Shown in pieces: positions 9,311 to 17,495 of a DNA stretch of 64,000 bases. The position numbers were made by a program, and so were the translations under genes. The notes below the pieces were generated by a model that saw nothing but the letters and a program-made list of their open reading frames with translations, was not told the DNA's origin and made no database searches. This stretch comes from Psychrobacter sp. AH5 (GTDB taxonomy: Bacteria > Pseudomonadota > Gammaproteobacteria > Pseudomonadales > Moraxellaceae): the NCBI RefSeq assembly GCF_040371085.1, contig NZ_JAMBMT010000001.1:1054001-1118000 (forward strand), in the 5' to 3' direction. Numbering within the stretch: the stretch's first letter is position 1; each line of letters opens with the position of its first letter.

Positions 9311-10450
9311 TTAGAGTGATTTTTGATTTACACGCTGTGATACTTCCTCACGACTCTCTACGCGCTCAGAATAACGATCGGTTAGATAAGTGGAGCGACC
9401 ACGTGTGAGCCACGTAAACTTCACTAATTCCTCACACACATCAACGATACGCTGATATAAAGGCGAATTAAGCATACGATTATTGTCATCAAACTCTAAA
9501 AAAGCTTTCGGAACAGACGACTGATTGGGTATGGTAATCATACGCATCCAGCGGCCCAAGATACGCAGCTGATTGACGGTATTAAAGCTCTGACTGCCGC
9601 CACTGACTTGCATTACTGCCAGCGTCTTGCCTTGAGTCGGTCGAACGCCACCTAATGACAGTGGAATCCAATCAATCTGCGCTTTCATGATGCTAGTGAT
9701 ACTGCCATGGCGCTCAGGGCTAACCCATAGCATGCCCTCAGACCACGCTGCTAGCTCACGTAACTCTCGTACTTTCGGATGATTAGCATCGGTACTATCA
9801 GGTAACGGTAAACCTGTGGGATCAAAGGTACGCACCTCGCAACCATACCAACGCAATACCCGACTTGCCTCTTCACTTGCTAATTTAGAGAACGAGCGTT
9901 CACGTAAAGAGCCGTATAGCACCAATATTCTTGGTGGATGACGGGGATCATTTGCACCAATCAGAGCCTCAATATCAATCGGTTGCAGCTCTACTGCATC
10001 TATATTTGGTAACTCCGTTAAATCGACAGAGGCGTCTAAACTATTATCTTTAGTAGATTGGACTATTTCACCATCTTCTTTGGTAAAACGACTCACTGGA
10101 TTGTCTAATAATTCAAATACCCGCTCCGAAGGTCGGCACAGCGCTGCGCCGCTAGAGGTCACCACAATAGGACGATTCATCAAAATAGGATGTGTCATCA
10201 TGGCATCAATCAGTTCATCATCAGATAACGTAGTATTATCCAAACCAAGCTCATCATAAGGCGTACCTTTCTGACGTAGAAGCTCACGCGGTGAAAGTTT
10301 CATCAAGCCTAACAGCTCAATCAAATATTCACGAGTAGGCGGTGTTTTGAGGTATTCAATGACGTTCGGTTGCTCGCCTGAAGCCTTCATGATGGCCAAG
10401 GTATTGCGAGAGGTACCACAATTAGGGTTGTGAAAAATGATAGGTGTCAT
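9311..10450 (-). CDS. Fused glutaredoxin-type arsenate reductase / ArsH flavin reductase
   Basis: Two complete resistance enzymes are in one uninterrupted 379-residue frame. Residues 1-118 are a glutaredoxin-coupled Ars[12 protein letters not shown] carries the catalytic C11, and R59, R93 and R106 correspond one-for-one, shifted by one, to R60/R94/R107 of plasmid R773 ArsC. Residues about 119-165 form an acidic linker. Residues about 165-379 are an ArsH-like NADPH:FMN reductase with [41 protein letters not shown] and [22 protein letters not shown] (shown in parts). ArsH oxidises trivalent organoarsenicals or acts as a quinone/FMN reductase. AAGGTCG precedes the ATG. There is no sign of a frameshift or internal stop, so the fusion looks genuine. 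It sits 52 bases after arsR and 58 before arsB. Confidence 0.92.
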   Translation of the reverse strand: MTPIIFHNPNCGTSRNTLAIMKASGEQPNVIEYLKTPPTREYLIELLGLMKLSPRELLRQKGTPYDELGLDNTTLSDDELIDAMMTHPILMNRPIVVTSSGAALCRPSERVFELLDNPVSRFTKEDGEIVQSTKDNSLDASVDLTELPNIDAVELQPIDIEALIGANDPRHPPRILVLYGSLRERSFSKLASEEASRVLRWYGCEVRTFDPTGLPLPDSTDANHPKVRELRELAAWSEGMLWVSPERHGSITSIMKAQIDWIPLSLGGVRPTQGKTLAVMQVSGGSQSFNTVNQLRILGRWMRMITIPNQSSVPKAFLEFDDNNRMLNSPLYQRIVDVCEELVKFTWLTRGRSTYLTDRYSERVESREEVSQRVNQKSL

Positions 10451-10502
10451 AACGACCTTTTTATAGTGTTAGAAGGGTTTGTATTCTTAAAAAAATAGTA
10501 GC

Positions 10503-10862
10503 TTAGCTGTTGGGTTTGTCGGATGGGTTGATATTACAGGCACTCAAGCTGTCCAAAAGAGAGCCACATAACTCTGGGTGACCTGCACAGCAGTCTTTTA
10601 ACAAGAATTGAATGACATCTTCGACATGCGTAAGAGACGCACGATAAATAATCTGGCGGCTTTGTCGTTGTGACCTTACCCATCCTGCCCGGGCAAGCAC
10701 GGCTAAATGAGCCGACATCGTATTATGTGGCACACCAAGATTGCGAGCGATTTCACCAGCAGGCAGACCATCAGGCTCATGACTAACCAATAGTCTAAAA
10801 GCTTTTAATCGAGTGTCTTGAGAGAGCGCAGCAAAGCTGGCAGTAGCATTTATTATTTCCAT
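10503..10862 (-). CDS. arsR: ArsR-type As(III)-responsive repressor
   Basis: A winged-helix SmtB/ArsR repressor of 119 residues. The DNA-recognition region is EIARNLGVPHNTMSAHLAVLARAGWV, with the wing SRQIIYRAS (quoted separately). There is no ELCVCDL metal motif in the recognition helix as in E. coli ArsR; instead C91, C92 and C99 (CC-N6-C) near the C-terminus resemble the As(III) site of the Acidithiobacillus-type ArsR. The start at 10862 is chosen because the family fold begins at MEIINATASFAALSQ; an upstream in-frame ATG at 10988 would add 42 atypical residues and cross the promoter. The operator/promoter block sits immediately upstream, and the deduced transcription start nearly coincides with the ATG. 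It probably represses both its own transcript and the arsC-VOC/arsO transcript. Confidence 0.88.
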   Translation of the reverse strand: MEIINATASFAALSQDTRLKAFRLLVSHEPDGLPAGEIARNLGVPHNTMSAHLAVLARAGWVRSQRQSRQIIYRASLTHVEDVIQFLLKDCCAGHPELCGSLLDSLSACNINPSDKPNS

Positions 10863-10900
10863 AAGTCCAATAATATAGACATATAAGAATAAATCAAGAT
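10862..10900 (-). promoter_or_regulatory. Putative ArsR operator and promoter, copy 1 (arsR)
   Basis: On the minus strand a -35-like TTGATT and a -10-like TATTAT are 16 bases apart. An imperfect inverted repeat (GACATA on the plus strand with a near match to TATGTC, 10 bases between) overlaps the -10. Twenty-one of 22 bases at 10862-10883 equal those at 13057-13078, and the TTGATTTAT element recurs at the same distance. This is strong internal evidence for a shared regulator, presumably ArsR. Confidence 0.72.
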
Positions 10901-10962
10901 ATTTTATGAGGTCTTCATGAACTGGCTTTCTCAAGCTATAACTGTCTAAATCGAGTTGAGTA

Positions 10963-12024
10963 TTAAGAAACCCCTTGCACAAAATCAATCAAAGCGGGAG
11001 TATTTTCTCTGGCACTACGTCCAGCACCAATTAAAGTAGCTGAACCTGGACTTGCCCAATCACCATAGCCAAATAGCCATAAACGAGGCTCTTTTATAGA
11101 TTGGCCTTGTTTTACTTCTACCTTACCGTCATCCTCTAGCACACCCAAATTGGCTATATGGTCAAGCTCTGGTTTGAACCCAGTGCACCAGATCACCGCA
11201 TCGATTTGTTCCTCACGTCCATCGCTCCACACGACACCTTGCTCAGTAAATCGGCTAAACATAGACACCGCTTTTAAAATACCTTTATCACGAGCCGCTT
11301 TCACTGGAGGCACCATAACAATGTCACCAATTCCGCCCACAGGTGCATCTCCATTATTACCCGTAATCCGAGCCGTAGCTCTCTCAAATAATACGCGACC
11401 ATCGACATCATCTGCTAAAAATAATGGCGGCTCACGCGTGACCCAGCTTACATCAGCAACCTCAGCTAGCTCAGCATAAATTTGCGCGCCAGAATTGCCA
11501 CCACCGACTACTAGTATCCGCTTGCCTTTATACGCTTCAATACCAGCATAGTGTGCAGAATGGCACTGCTCACCGCGGTACATTTCTTGGCCAACAAGCG
11601 TTGGTATAACGCTATGACTCCATGTACCTGTCGTATTAACCACTGCTTTAGCCAACCAAGTAAATTTTCCATCCGTCACCCGCAAAAAGTTGTGTTCACT
11701 ATCGCGTTGTACATTGGTCACCTGATATGGTCGATACACAGGCAGTTGGTAGTGTTGCTCATAATCAGCAAGATAACTGAGCACCTCATCTCGATGCGGG
11801 TATTCATTATCTTTGGCCTTTGGCATGAGCCTACCAGGTAATGAACTCATTATTGCCGGAGAAAATAACCGTAGTGATGGCCAAGTATGTTGCCACGCTC
11901 CACCACTTTGGCTTTGATTATCAAGGATAATAAAGTCAAGCTTAGCGCGTCTAAGATAATATCCTACCGCTAAACCTGCTTGACCGCCGCCAATCACGAC
12001 CGCATCGAATATCTTAGTTGACAT
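10963..12024 (-). CDS. arsO: ArsO-like flavin-dependent monooxygenase
   Basis: A 353-residue flavoprotein with two Rossmann dinucleotide sites: [15 protein letters not shown] near residue 12 for FAD, and [14 protein letters not shown] near residue 173 for NADPH. The ATG-region [11 protein letters not shown] and [20 protein letters not shown] complete the FMO/YdcS-type fold. Genes of this type found in ars operons are called arsO; a defined arsenical substrate has not been firmly established. It overlaps the 3' end of the arsC-VOC gene by 11 bases, so the two are almost certainly co-translated. Its stop lies about 100 bases before the arsR start, with the arsR operator between. Confidence 0.8.
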   Translation of the reverse strand: MSTKIFDAVVIGGGQAGLAVGYYLRRAKLDFIILDNQSQSGGAWQHTWPSLRLFSPAIMSSLPGRLMPKAKDNEYPHRDEVLSYLADYEQHYQLPVYRPYQVTNVQRDSEHNFLRVTDGKFTWLAKAVVNTTGTWSHSVIPTLVGQEMYRGEQCHSAHYAGIEAYKGKRILVVGGGNSGAQIYAELAEVADVSWVTREPPLFLADDVDGRVLFERATARITGNNGDAPVGGIGDIVMVPPVKAARDKGILKAVSMFSRFTEQGVVWSDGREEQIDAVIWCTGFKPELDHIANLGVLEDDGKVEVKQGQSIKEPRLWLFGYGDWASPGSATLIGAGRSARENTPALIDFVQGVS

Positions 12025-12883
12025 AATTACACTCAGTTCCTGCTACTAAAAAAGTTGGCTGCTCATTTTGGGGTTTTGTTAAAAACTCTGTCTCTGTTAA
12101 ACGTGCATAGATTTCGATTAAATTACCATCAGGGTCTTTTAGCCATAACTCATGTAAAGGTGTGCCTTTCCAAGTGGTTCTCGGTGGTTTAAAAATAGTT
12201 AAGCCAGCATTTTTTGCGCTAAAAAAGGCATCAATGACTTCTTGCCTGTTATTAACATTTATACCTAAATGATAAAGAGTGTCATGATTAAGCTGCTTAC
12301 CGTCAGATACCACTAACACCATATTTAAATTGAGGTCTTGGCGGATAAAGGTAGCATAACGATGTGTCCACTCTTTTGGCCAAGTGTTCAACAACCAACT
12401 ATAAAACGCGGTACTCTTGGCTAAGTCATTTACCCGAATACTACCGTGGAACTCTATAGAGTCGATACCAACTGGCATTTTTATTAGCTCTGCTAATATC
12501 AATATTCGTTGTCGCAATTGATCTCGCACCATTCTAAAACGCTCAAGTGCTTCGTCTGACGAACTTGAACCAATTGCAGGATCAATTAGCGGCCAGTGCA
12601 GCCGTTGAACATCTCTTGAAAAAATAGGACAGACCTCTTCAGCACACAGAGTTATAACAGCATCTACAAGGTGGGTGTCTAGCTCCTCAACTGCTTTGGC
12701 ATGTTGTTGACTGATATCAATACCTAACTCTGCCATCACCTTAATGGCATAAGGATTAAGGTTAGATGGTATAGATCCAGCGCTCGTAACCTGGATGCTT
12801 TCTGGCAGATAATATCTTGCCAATCCTTCAGCGATTTGGCTTCGGGCCGAATTAGCGACACAAAGAAATAGGATGTTTTTCAT
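12014..12883 (-). CDS. Fused phosphatase-type arsenate reductase / VOC-domain protein
   Basis: A 289-residue two-domain protein. Residues 1-140 are a low-molecular-weight tyrosine-phosphatase-fold ArsC: P-loop CVANSAR (C8, R14; CX5R), relay cysteines C80 and C85 in LCAEEVCP, and the general acid Asp in WPLIDP. The thioredoxin-coupled mechanism is inferred from these cysteines. Residues about 150-275 are a VOC (glyoxalase/bleomycin-resistance) domain, [19 protein letters not shown] to [18 protein letters not shown]. It resembles ArsI C-As lyases in outline but lacks their vicinal cysteine pair, so organoarsenical lyase activity is doubtful. ATG 12883 is chosen because the P-loop strand starts there with AGGG eight bases upstream; a start at 13000 would add 39 non-conserved residues. 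Confidence 0.87.
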   Translation of the reverse strand: MKNILFLCVANSARSQIAEGLARYYLPESIQVTSAGSIPSNLNPYAIKVMAELGIDISQQHAKAVEELDTHLVDAVITLCAEEVCPIFSRDVQRLHWPLIDPAIGSSSSDEALERFRMVRDQLRQRILILAELIKMPVGIDSIEFHGSIRVNDLAKSTAFYSWLLNTWPKEWTHRYATFIRQDLNLNMVLVVSDGKQLNHDTLYHLGINVNNRQEVIDAFFSAKNAGLTIFKPPRTTWKGTPLHELWLKDPDGNLIEIYARLTETEFLTKPQNEQPTFLVAGTECNYVN

Positions 12884-13056
12884 AGTAAGCCCTGTAAATA
12901 CACACGATTGATTTGCTTGCTTTGATAAAAATGCGACATATGCTTGATAATATAAATTATCTATACCAATCAGATGGTTCATCAGGATTCTAATGCACAA
13001 ATCACATAAACACTTTCATCGAATATTTTTTAAAAGTATAGTATTAATTGTTTCTA

Positions 13057-13095
13057 TATGTCCAATAATATAGACATAATGAGATAAATCAAGAC
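13057..13095 (-). promoter_or_regulatory. Putative ArsR operator and promoter, copy 2 (arsC-VOC)
   Basis: A perfect TATGTC-N10-GACATA palindrome at 13057-13078 overlaps a minus-strand -10-like TATTAT, 16 bases from a -35-like TTGATT. It is the near-identical partner of the block at 10862. From the deduced transcription start (near 13060) to the ATG at 12883 the leader would be about 175 bases. Confidence 0.75.
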
Positions 13096-13199
13096 TATCC
13101 TGACATTAGCTTTAAGTTGTCCGTCAATTCTAGCTCGATATATTTAGGATTTACTATGATATAGCCTGTAAGCTTTTAATTGAAATAGCTAGCTCATGT

Positions 13200-13331
13200 A
13201 TAACTGTTTACGATGCACTTTAGGGTATACCCCAAAGGAACCACCAAAACAGACCGTTTAAACCATAAACAGACCACCTAAAATAGACTTCTATAATAGA
13301 ACCACTTATAACAGACTTACAAAACAGTCAT
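13200..13331. repeat. Degenerate AACAGACC-type direct repeats
   Basis: About five loosely spaced copies of an A(A/C)(C/A)AGAC(C/T) unit occur between 13240 and 13330, separated by 15-25 AT-rich bases. They lie in the spacer between the ars promoter and the next minus-strand gene's stop codon. No gene or terminator is evident here. Confidence 0.4.
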
Positions 13332-13796
13332 CTAACCAAAAATACGCCACAATACCCAAAACAGGCCCAGCATAATCACAGCGATAATCAATAAGCGCTT
13401 AAGCCAGTAAGGAATGAGTGGTTTTTTATAGCCCAAATCATTGAGCCGACTATCGACCCCATGCTGTAAACCCTTAAAGTTTTGCTCAGTCGGCGTAGTT
13501 TTTACTCGCTGTTTTTGTAATGCCGAGAAATCCTCGTCAGCGATTTCTCTATCAGAACTAATAGCGCTAGCTGGAATACCTTGTTTATTGGCTATTGTAT
13601 TTAGCTTTTGCTGCTGCTTCATCTTCAGCTCAGCCTCATAGGCATCGATTCGTACTTTGGCCACATCCATACTGATATTTTCATCGGCCGCTAAAGTCTT
13701 AATAGCCATGACTAAGTTGTTTTTTTCGATCATCATAATGACTGCTTTTGGTAGCTTAGCATTAGTCGGTTTTGAGGTAGGGTCAGGGTTAAACAT
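13332..13796 (-). CDS. Hypothetical tail-anchored membrane protein
   Basis: A 154-residue protein of unknown function. Residues 15-50 (KAVIMMIEKNNLVMAIKTLA and the following helix) resemble the C-terminal fold of ribosomal protein L7/L12 seen in some small helper domains; that is only a resemblance. Residues 50-120 are hydrophilic, and a single membrane helix occupies residues 134-152 (LLIIAVIMLGLFWVLW), leaving a two-residue tail. The bulk of the protein would be cytosolic. The gene is a monocistron upstream of the ars cluster on the same strand. It begins about 90 bases beyond the ppa terminator. Confidence 0.7.
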   Translation of the reverse strand: MFNPDPTSKPTNAKLPKAVIMMIEKNNLVMAIKTLAADENISMDVAKVRIDAYEAELKMKQQQKLNTIANKQGIPASAISSDREIADEDFSALQKQRVKTTPTEQNFKGLQHGVDSRLNDLGYKKPLIPYWLKRLLIIAVIMLGLFWVLWRIFG

Positions 13797-13883
13797 GATT
13801 ATCCTTGCTAGATTTTATGATAGAGCAGATGAAGAATGACACTATTATAGCAACTATATAAATAAACAGAGGAGTGAGAGATT

Positions 13884-13913
13884 AAAAAACCGCAATCGAG
13901 ATAACGACTGCGG
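13884..13913 (-). terminator. Rho-independent terminator of ppa
   Basis: Read on the minus strand, CCGCAGTCG and CGATTGCGG form a 9-bp stem with one G-U pair and are followed by six T. It is 36 bases past the ppa stop codon. Confidence 0.85.
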
Positions 13914-13948
13914 CTTATATTATTTAGTAAATACTTATTTTATAACTA

Positions 13949-14479
13949 TTATAGATCTTTCCAGCGCTGGATAGACTCTTTGATGACCTCTTTGGCCTCA
14001 GCCACATCGCCCCATGATTCAACTACAGTGGTGCCCGCTTTTTTCAGGTCTTTATAGTGGCTAAAATGGAAGTTCAACTGGTTAATGAGCTGCTTAGGTA
14101 AGTCCTCTAGACTGTTATAAGCGTTGCCCGTATCACGATCATCAGCAGGAACGACGACTATTTTGTCATCGACTTCGCCATCATCAACGAACTTCATCAC
14201 GCCGATGACTTTCGCTTTTAAAAAGATACCCGTAGGTAGCGGCTGCTCGGTGATAATTAAAGCATCCAGCTCATCACCATCTTCATCTAGAGTTTGCGGA
14301 ATAAAACCATAGTTGCAAGGCTTAGCAAAGATCTGTGGATCGATACGATCCAGCTCAAAGACGGCCAGCTCACGGTTCCACTCGATCTTGTGGCTGCTAC
14401 CGGTTGGAATCTCAACGACGACATTGATAACGCCGCCATCTACGTCGCCTGCATCTAGAATTTTATTAAAATCGGCCAT
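13949..14479 (-). CDS. ppa: Inorganic pyrophosphatase (family I)
   Basis: Hydrolyses pyrophosphate released by biosynthetic reactions, cytosolic and Mg-dependent. The family I metal-binding cluster is present as DEDGDELDALI, with the second aspartate group in VVVPADDRD and the substrate segment VEIPTGSSHKIEWNRE. I place the start at 14479 (MADFNKILDAG), preceded by GGAGACCCTT; a longer frame to 14590 adds 37 residues without family similarity. The result is 176 residues, the same size as E. coli Ppa (176). It is transcribed alone, ending at the hairpin above. Confidence 0.95.
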   Translation of the reverse strand: MADFNKILDAGDVDGGVINVVVEIPTGSSHKIEWNRELAVFELDRIDPQIFAKPCNYGFIPQTLDEDGDELDALIITEQPLPTGIFLKAKVIGVMKFVDDGEVDDKIVVVPADDRDTGNAYNSLEDLPKQLINQLNFHFSHYKDLKKAGTTVVESWGDVAEAKEVIKESIQRWKDL

Positions 14480-14647
14480 AAGGGTCTCCAAATACAAAAA
14501 TTGTTGATAAAAATATCGATTATTAGTTAGAGCGCTCGGCAAACGGTAACTATCACCATGCCTAATTGCTGCAGTGTGCGAGTATAGCAAGTTTGCATTT
14601 ATTTTTCTTGTTTGCCTTAAGTCGATGCTGGCCTGATATTATGCAAT

Positions 14648-15421
14648 CTACGACTTAGGCAGTACCGGACGCAAAGTTATATCGCCAGCATGACGACGGG
14701 CGATATTGTCTATAAGTTTTTGTGTGATTTGAGTATAGCTAATAGCGTTTTCATTACGGTCTTTATCCATATTAATAAAGTCAGATAATCGGAGCATTTG
14801 CATACCAGCATAACCGCACGGGTTAATAGCATTAAAGGCGGCCAAGTCGCAGTTAATGTTTAGCGCTAAGCCATGATAGCTAAAGCCATGCTTAATCTTA
14901 AAGCCTAAAGAGGCGATTTTGCCAAGCATAATAGCTTCGTCGGGCTGAGCGCTTTGACTATCCGCGTAAATATAAACGCCCGGCGCATCGCGGCGAGCTT
15001 TAGCATAAAAATTTGCGTCCATAGTTTTGTTACAAGGATTAAGAAATAGCTCATTGATTACGTCCTCGAGCGCCTGCTCAGCGTGCGAGACGAGCTGACG
15101 TACACTCCAATCTAAGCTATTTAAATCAAATAACCAATAAATGACTAACTGGCCATGCCCATGCCAAGTGACTTGACCACCGCGGTCAGTCTGAATAATA
15201 GGGGTATCTGTCTGCTGCAAGATATGCTCTTTTTTGCTAGCCTGTCCTAAGGTATAGACATCATTATGATCGACGATCCACAGCTCATCTGGCGTGCGCA
15301 AATTTTGCTCTTTTTTTAGCGCTATACGTTCCAGTATCCGCACGCGCATAGCCTCATGAGTAGGGTTATAGTCAGCAGCATGCAGGGTTTTGCTTACCAG
15401 CATATCATTAATTTTTGACAT
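14648..15421 (-). CDS. lipB: Octanoyl-ACP:protein N-octanoyltransferase
   Basis: Transfers octanoate from acyl carrier protein to lipoyl domains, the first step of lipoate synthesis. The signature block [20 protein letters not shown] is complete. The catalytic lysine is K168 (MLGKIASLG) and the catalytic cysteine C202 ([10 protein letters not shown]), matching the Lys/Cys pair of the family. The length of 257 residues is slightly above E. coli LipB (213) through an N-terminal and an internal insertion. Neither lipA nor ybeD adjoins it, unlike in enterobacteria; a ybeD homologue is at 63606-63962. Confidence 0.93.
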   Translation of the reverse strand: MSKINDMLVSKTLHAADYNPTHEAMRVRILERIALKKEQNLRTPDELWIVDHNDVYTLGQASKKEHILQQTDTPIIQTDRGGQVTWHGHGQLVIYWLFDLNSLDWSVRQLVSHAEQALEDVINELFLNPCNKTMDANFYAKARRDAPGVYIYADSQSAQPDEAIMLGKIASLGFKIKHGFSYHGLALNINCDLAAFNAINPCGYAGMQMLRLSDFINMDKDRNENAISYTQITQKLIDNIARRHAGDITLRPVLPKS

Positions 15422-15776
15422 TGATTTGACCGTATAATTTGACTTCAGCTTAGCTCAATAGCTAGCTGATTTTGTGAAAGTAACAAGAAGAATAAATAAC
15501 AAGAATCAGTAATAAAAACCGGTGAATAGAATAAGTGTAGCAGTTTTTTGCCAAGTCGCGCTAATGATTTGATTTATCAAAGCGCTGATTGCTACAAAAA
15601 TGAGTTTGGCTATAAGCTTAGTAGATAGCTCTAGTTGGCCTGTAACTGTGTTTCAAGGGTCGATATGCGAACCTATAAGTCCGTTAATGGTGCTTTTCAT
15701 TGGTGAATCAATGCGCTACATTAGATAGCAACCTGCTTGAGCATATTGACTTAAGCGCTTATGACAAGGATGACCA
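15422..15776. other. 355-base spacer between divergent genes
   Basis: No coding frame or stable structure stands out. It carries the divergent upstream regions of lipB and the aldehyde dehydrogenase gene. AAGGATG precedes the latter's ATG. Confidence 0.5.
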
Positions 15777-17273
15777 ATGACCGATAATAATCAGACCAGC
15801 TATCAAGCCGATGATCAAATTATTGCACAAACTAGCGATCATATGGCAAACAAACCCAAAAAACCACTTAGTATCTCTAGAACGATTGAGGAGATGCAAA
15901 CACAGTTTTCACGCCTGCATAAGCTTAGCCGCCATCAGCCTATCAATGATTGGATGACTCGCTCTGAGCAATTAGATAATTTAGAGCTATTGTTAAGCGA
16001 TAATCAAGAGCTGTTAACAAAAGCTATCAGTGCTGACTTTGGCTATCGCAGCGAGTCTGAGACCCAGTTTGCTGAGTTATTTCCTAGTTTTACGGGTATT
16101 AGTCACGCCAAAAAGTACGGTAAAAAATGGATGAAACCGCGCCGCGCTGCTATCTCAGCTTTATACATGCCAGCGACTAATGAGATTCAGCCGCAGCCTT
16201 TAGGCGTGGTCGGTATCATGGTGCCTTGGAACTATCCGCTGTTTTTGGCAGTAGGGCCGATGATTGACGCTCTTGCCGCAGGCAACCGGATTATGGTAAA
16301 AATGAGCGAAGCTGCGCCAAAATTCGCCCAAGCTTTTGCTGAGGTGGTCGCGCGTTATTTCTCACCTGATATGGTCTGTGTGGTACTAGGCGAGGTCGAT
16401 ATCGCCGAAGAGTTCAGCAAGCTGCCTTTTGATCATCTGCTTTATACTGGCTCAACCGCTGTCGGCAAAAAAGTCATGGCGGCCGCCGCGCCAAACTTAA
16501 CGCCAGTGACTTTGGAGCTGGGCGGTAAATCGCCGGTAATCATCTTGGACGGCGCTAACTTAGAAGCAGCAGTGAACCGGGTGATGATGGGTAAGACCCT
16601 CAATGCCGGTCAGACTTGTATCGCTCCAGATTATGTTTTAGTGCAGCGCAAGCATCATCAGCAGTTTATTAGTTTAGCCAAAGATTGGATGAATAAGCAT
16701 TATCCTAATATCAGTGATAATCCTGATTATTCGCGTATTATTAATACTCAGCAGTTCAAGCGTGTCAAAGGCTATTTGGATCAGTTAGGCGGTGAGGGCG
16801 TTCATCAACTGACCGATGTTGAACCTAATATCGACAGCCGTTTGATGCCTCCTATCATTATTAGTGAACCAGACTCTGATAGTGAAGTGATGCAAAACGA
16901 GATCTTTGCGCCGCTCTTGCCGCTGGTGCACTATGATACGCTAGACGATGCGATTGATTATGTCAATGCGCGCCCACGTCCTCTAGCCTTATATGTGTTT
17001 GGTGATAATCAAAACGAGATAGAGCAGGTGCGCTCGCATACGGTTTCTGGGGGTATGTGTATCAATGAAGTGGTGCTACATGTAGTACAGCATGATTTGC
17101 CGTTTGGCGGGGTTGGGCACTCAGGTACAGGCGCTTATCATGGCCAAGCTGGTTTTGAGCGTTTAAGCCATATGAAGCCTATATTTATTCAAAGTAAAGT
17201 CAATGGTTTGAACTTGTTATTACCACCTTATGGCGGCCTGTTCAAAAAAGCAATGGCTATCATGCTCAAGTAA
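15777..17273 (+). CDS. NAD(P)-dependent aldehyde dehydrogenase, coniferyl-aldehyde-dehydrogenase-like
   Basis: Oxidises an aldehyde to the acid in the cytosol. The 498 residues include LGVVGIMVPWNYPLFLAVGP (nucleotide-binding entry), the catalytic glutamate in VTLELGGKSPVI (about residue 247), the catalytic cysteine in NAGQTCIAPDYVLV (about residue 281) and EIFAPLLPLV. The C-terminal segment THMKP-like FERLSHMKPIF and hydrophobic end LLLPPYGGLFKKAMAIML resemble the coniferyl/long-chain fatty aldehyde branch that associates with membranes. A link to the fatty aldehyde made by the Acr1-like reductase in this window is conceivable but not shown. A terminator with a UUCG loop follows. Confidence 0.88.
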   Translation: MTDNNQTSYQADDQIIAQTSDHMANKPKKPLSISRTIEEMQTQFSRLHKLSRHQPINDWMTRSEQLDNLELLLSDNQELLTKAISADFGYRSESETQFAELFPSFTGISHAKKYGKKWMKPRRAAISALYMPATNEIQPQPLGVVGIMVPWNYPLFLAVGPMIDALAAGNRIMVKMSEAAPKFAQAFAEVVARYFSPDMVCVVLGEVDIAEEFSKLPFDHLLYTGSTAVGKKVMAAAAPNLTPVTLELGGKSPVIILDGANLEAAVNRVMMGKTLNAGQTCIAPDYVLVQRKHHQQFISLAKDWMNKHYPNISDNPDYSRIINTQQFKRVKGYLDQLGGEGVHQLTDVEPNIDSRLMPPIIISEPDSDSEVMQNEIFAPLLPLVHYDTLDDAIDYVNARPRPLALYVFGDNQNEIEQVRSHTVSGGMCINEVVLHVVQHDLPFGGVGHSGTGAYHGQAGFERLSHMKPIFIQSKVNGLNLLLPPYGGLFKKAMAIMLK

Positions 17274-17302
17274 TTTTTTATCGTCATATTCTAATAATAA
17301 AT

Positions 17303-17331
17303 AGCGCTTATTTCGATAAGCGCTTTTTTTT
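17303..17331 (+). terminator. Strong Rho-independent terminator
   Basis: A 9-bp perfect stem AGCGCTTAT/ATAAGCGCT with a TTCG loop is followed by seven T. Confidence 0.93.
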
Positions 17332-17495
17332 GTAAAAAAACTGTCAAAACTCAATAAGGTTATCCATACTATAAAAAACACAATTTTCACAATTGAGTAA
17401 CAACTAACGTAAGCTATACTCTTTTATAAAGTTTACTTTTACTAGTCTTCAAATTATCTTTATCGCTTATACTCAGATAATAACTAGGATGTATT

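Noticed and set aside
10863..10988. N-terminal 42-codon extension of ArsR
   Set aside because: It would run through the operator/promoter block and add residues outside the ArsR fold; kept only as the alternative in the leaderless-mRNA finding.
12014..12883. Assignment of the VOC domain as an ArsI C-As lyase
   Set aside because: The vicinal cysteine pair required in characterised ArsI proteins is absent at the expected position.
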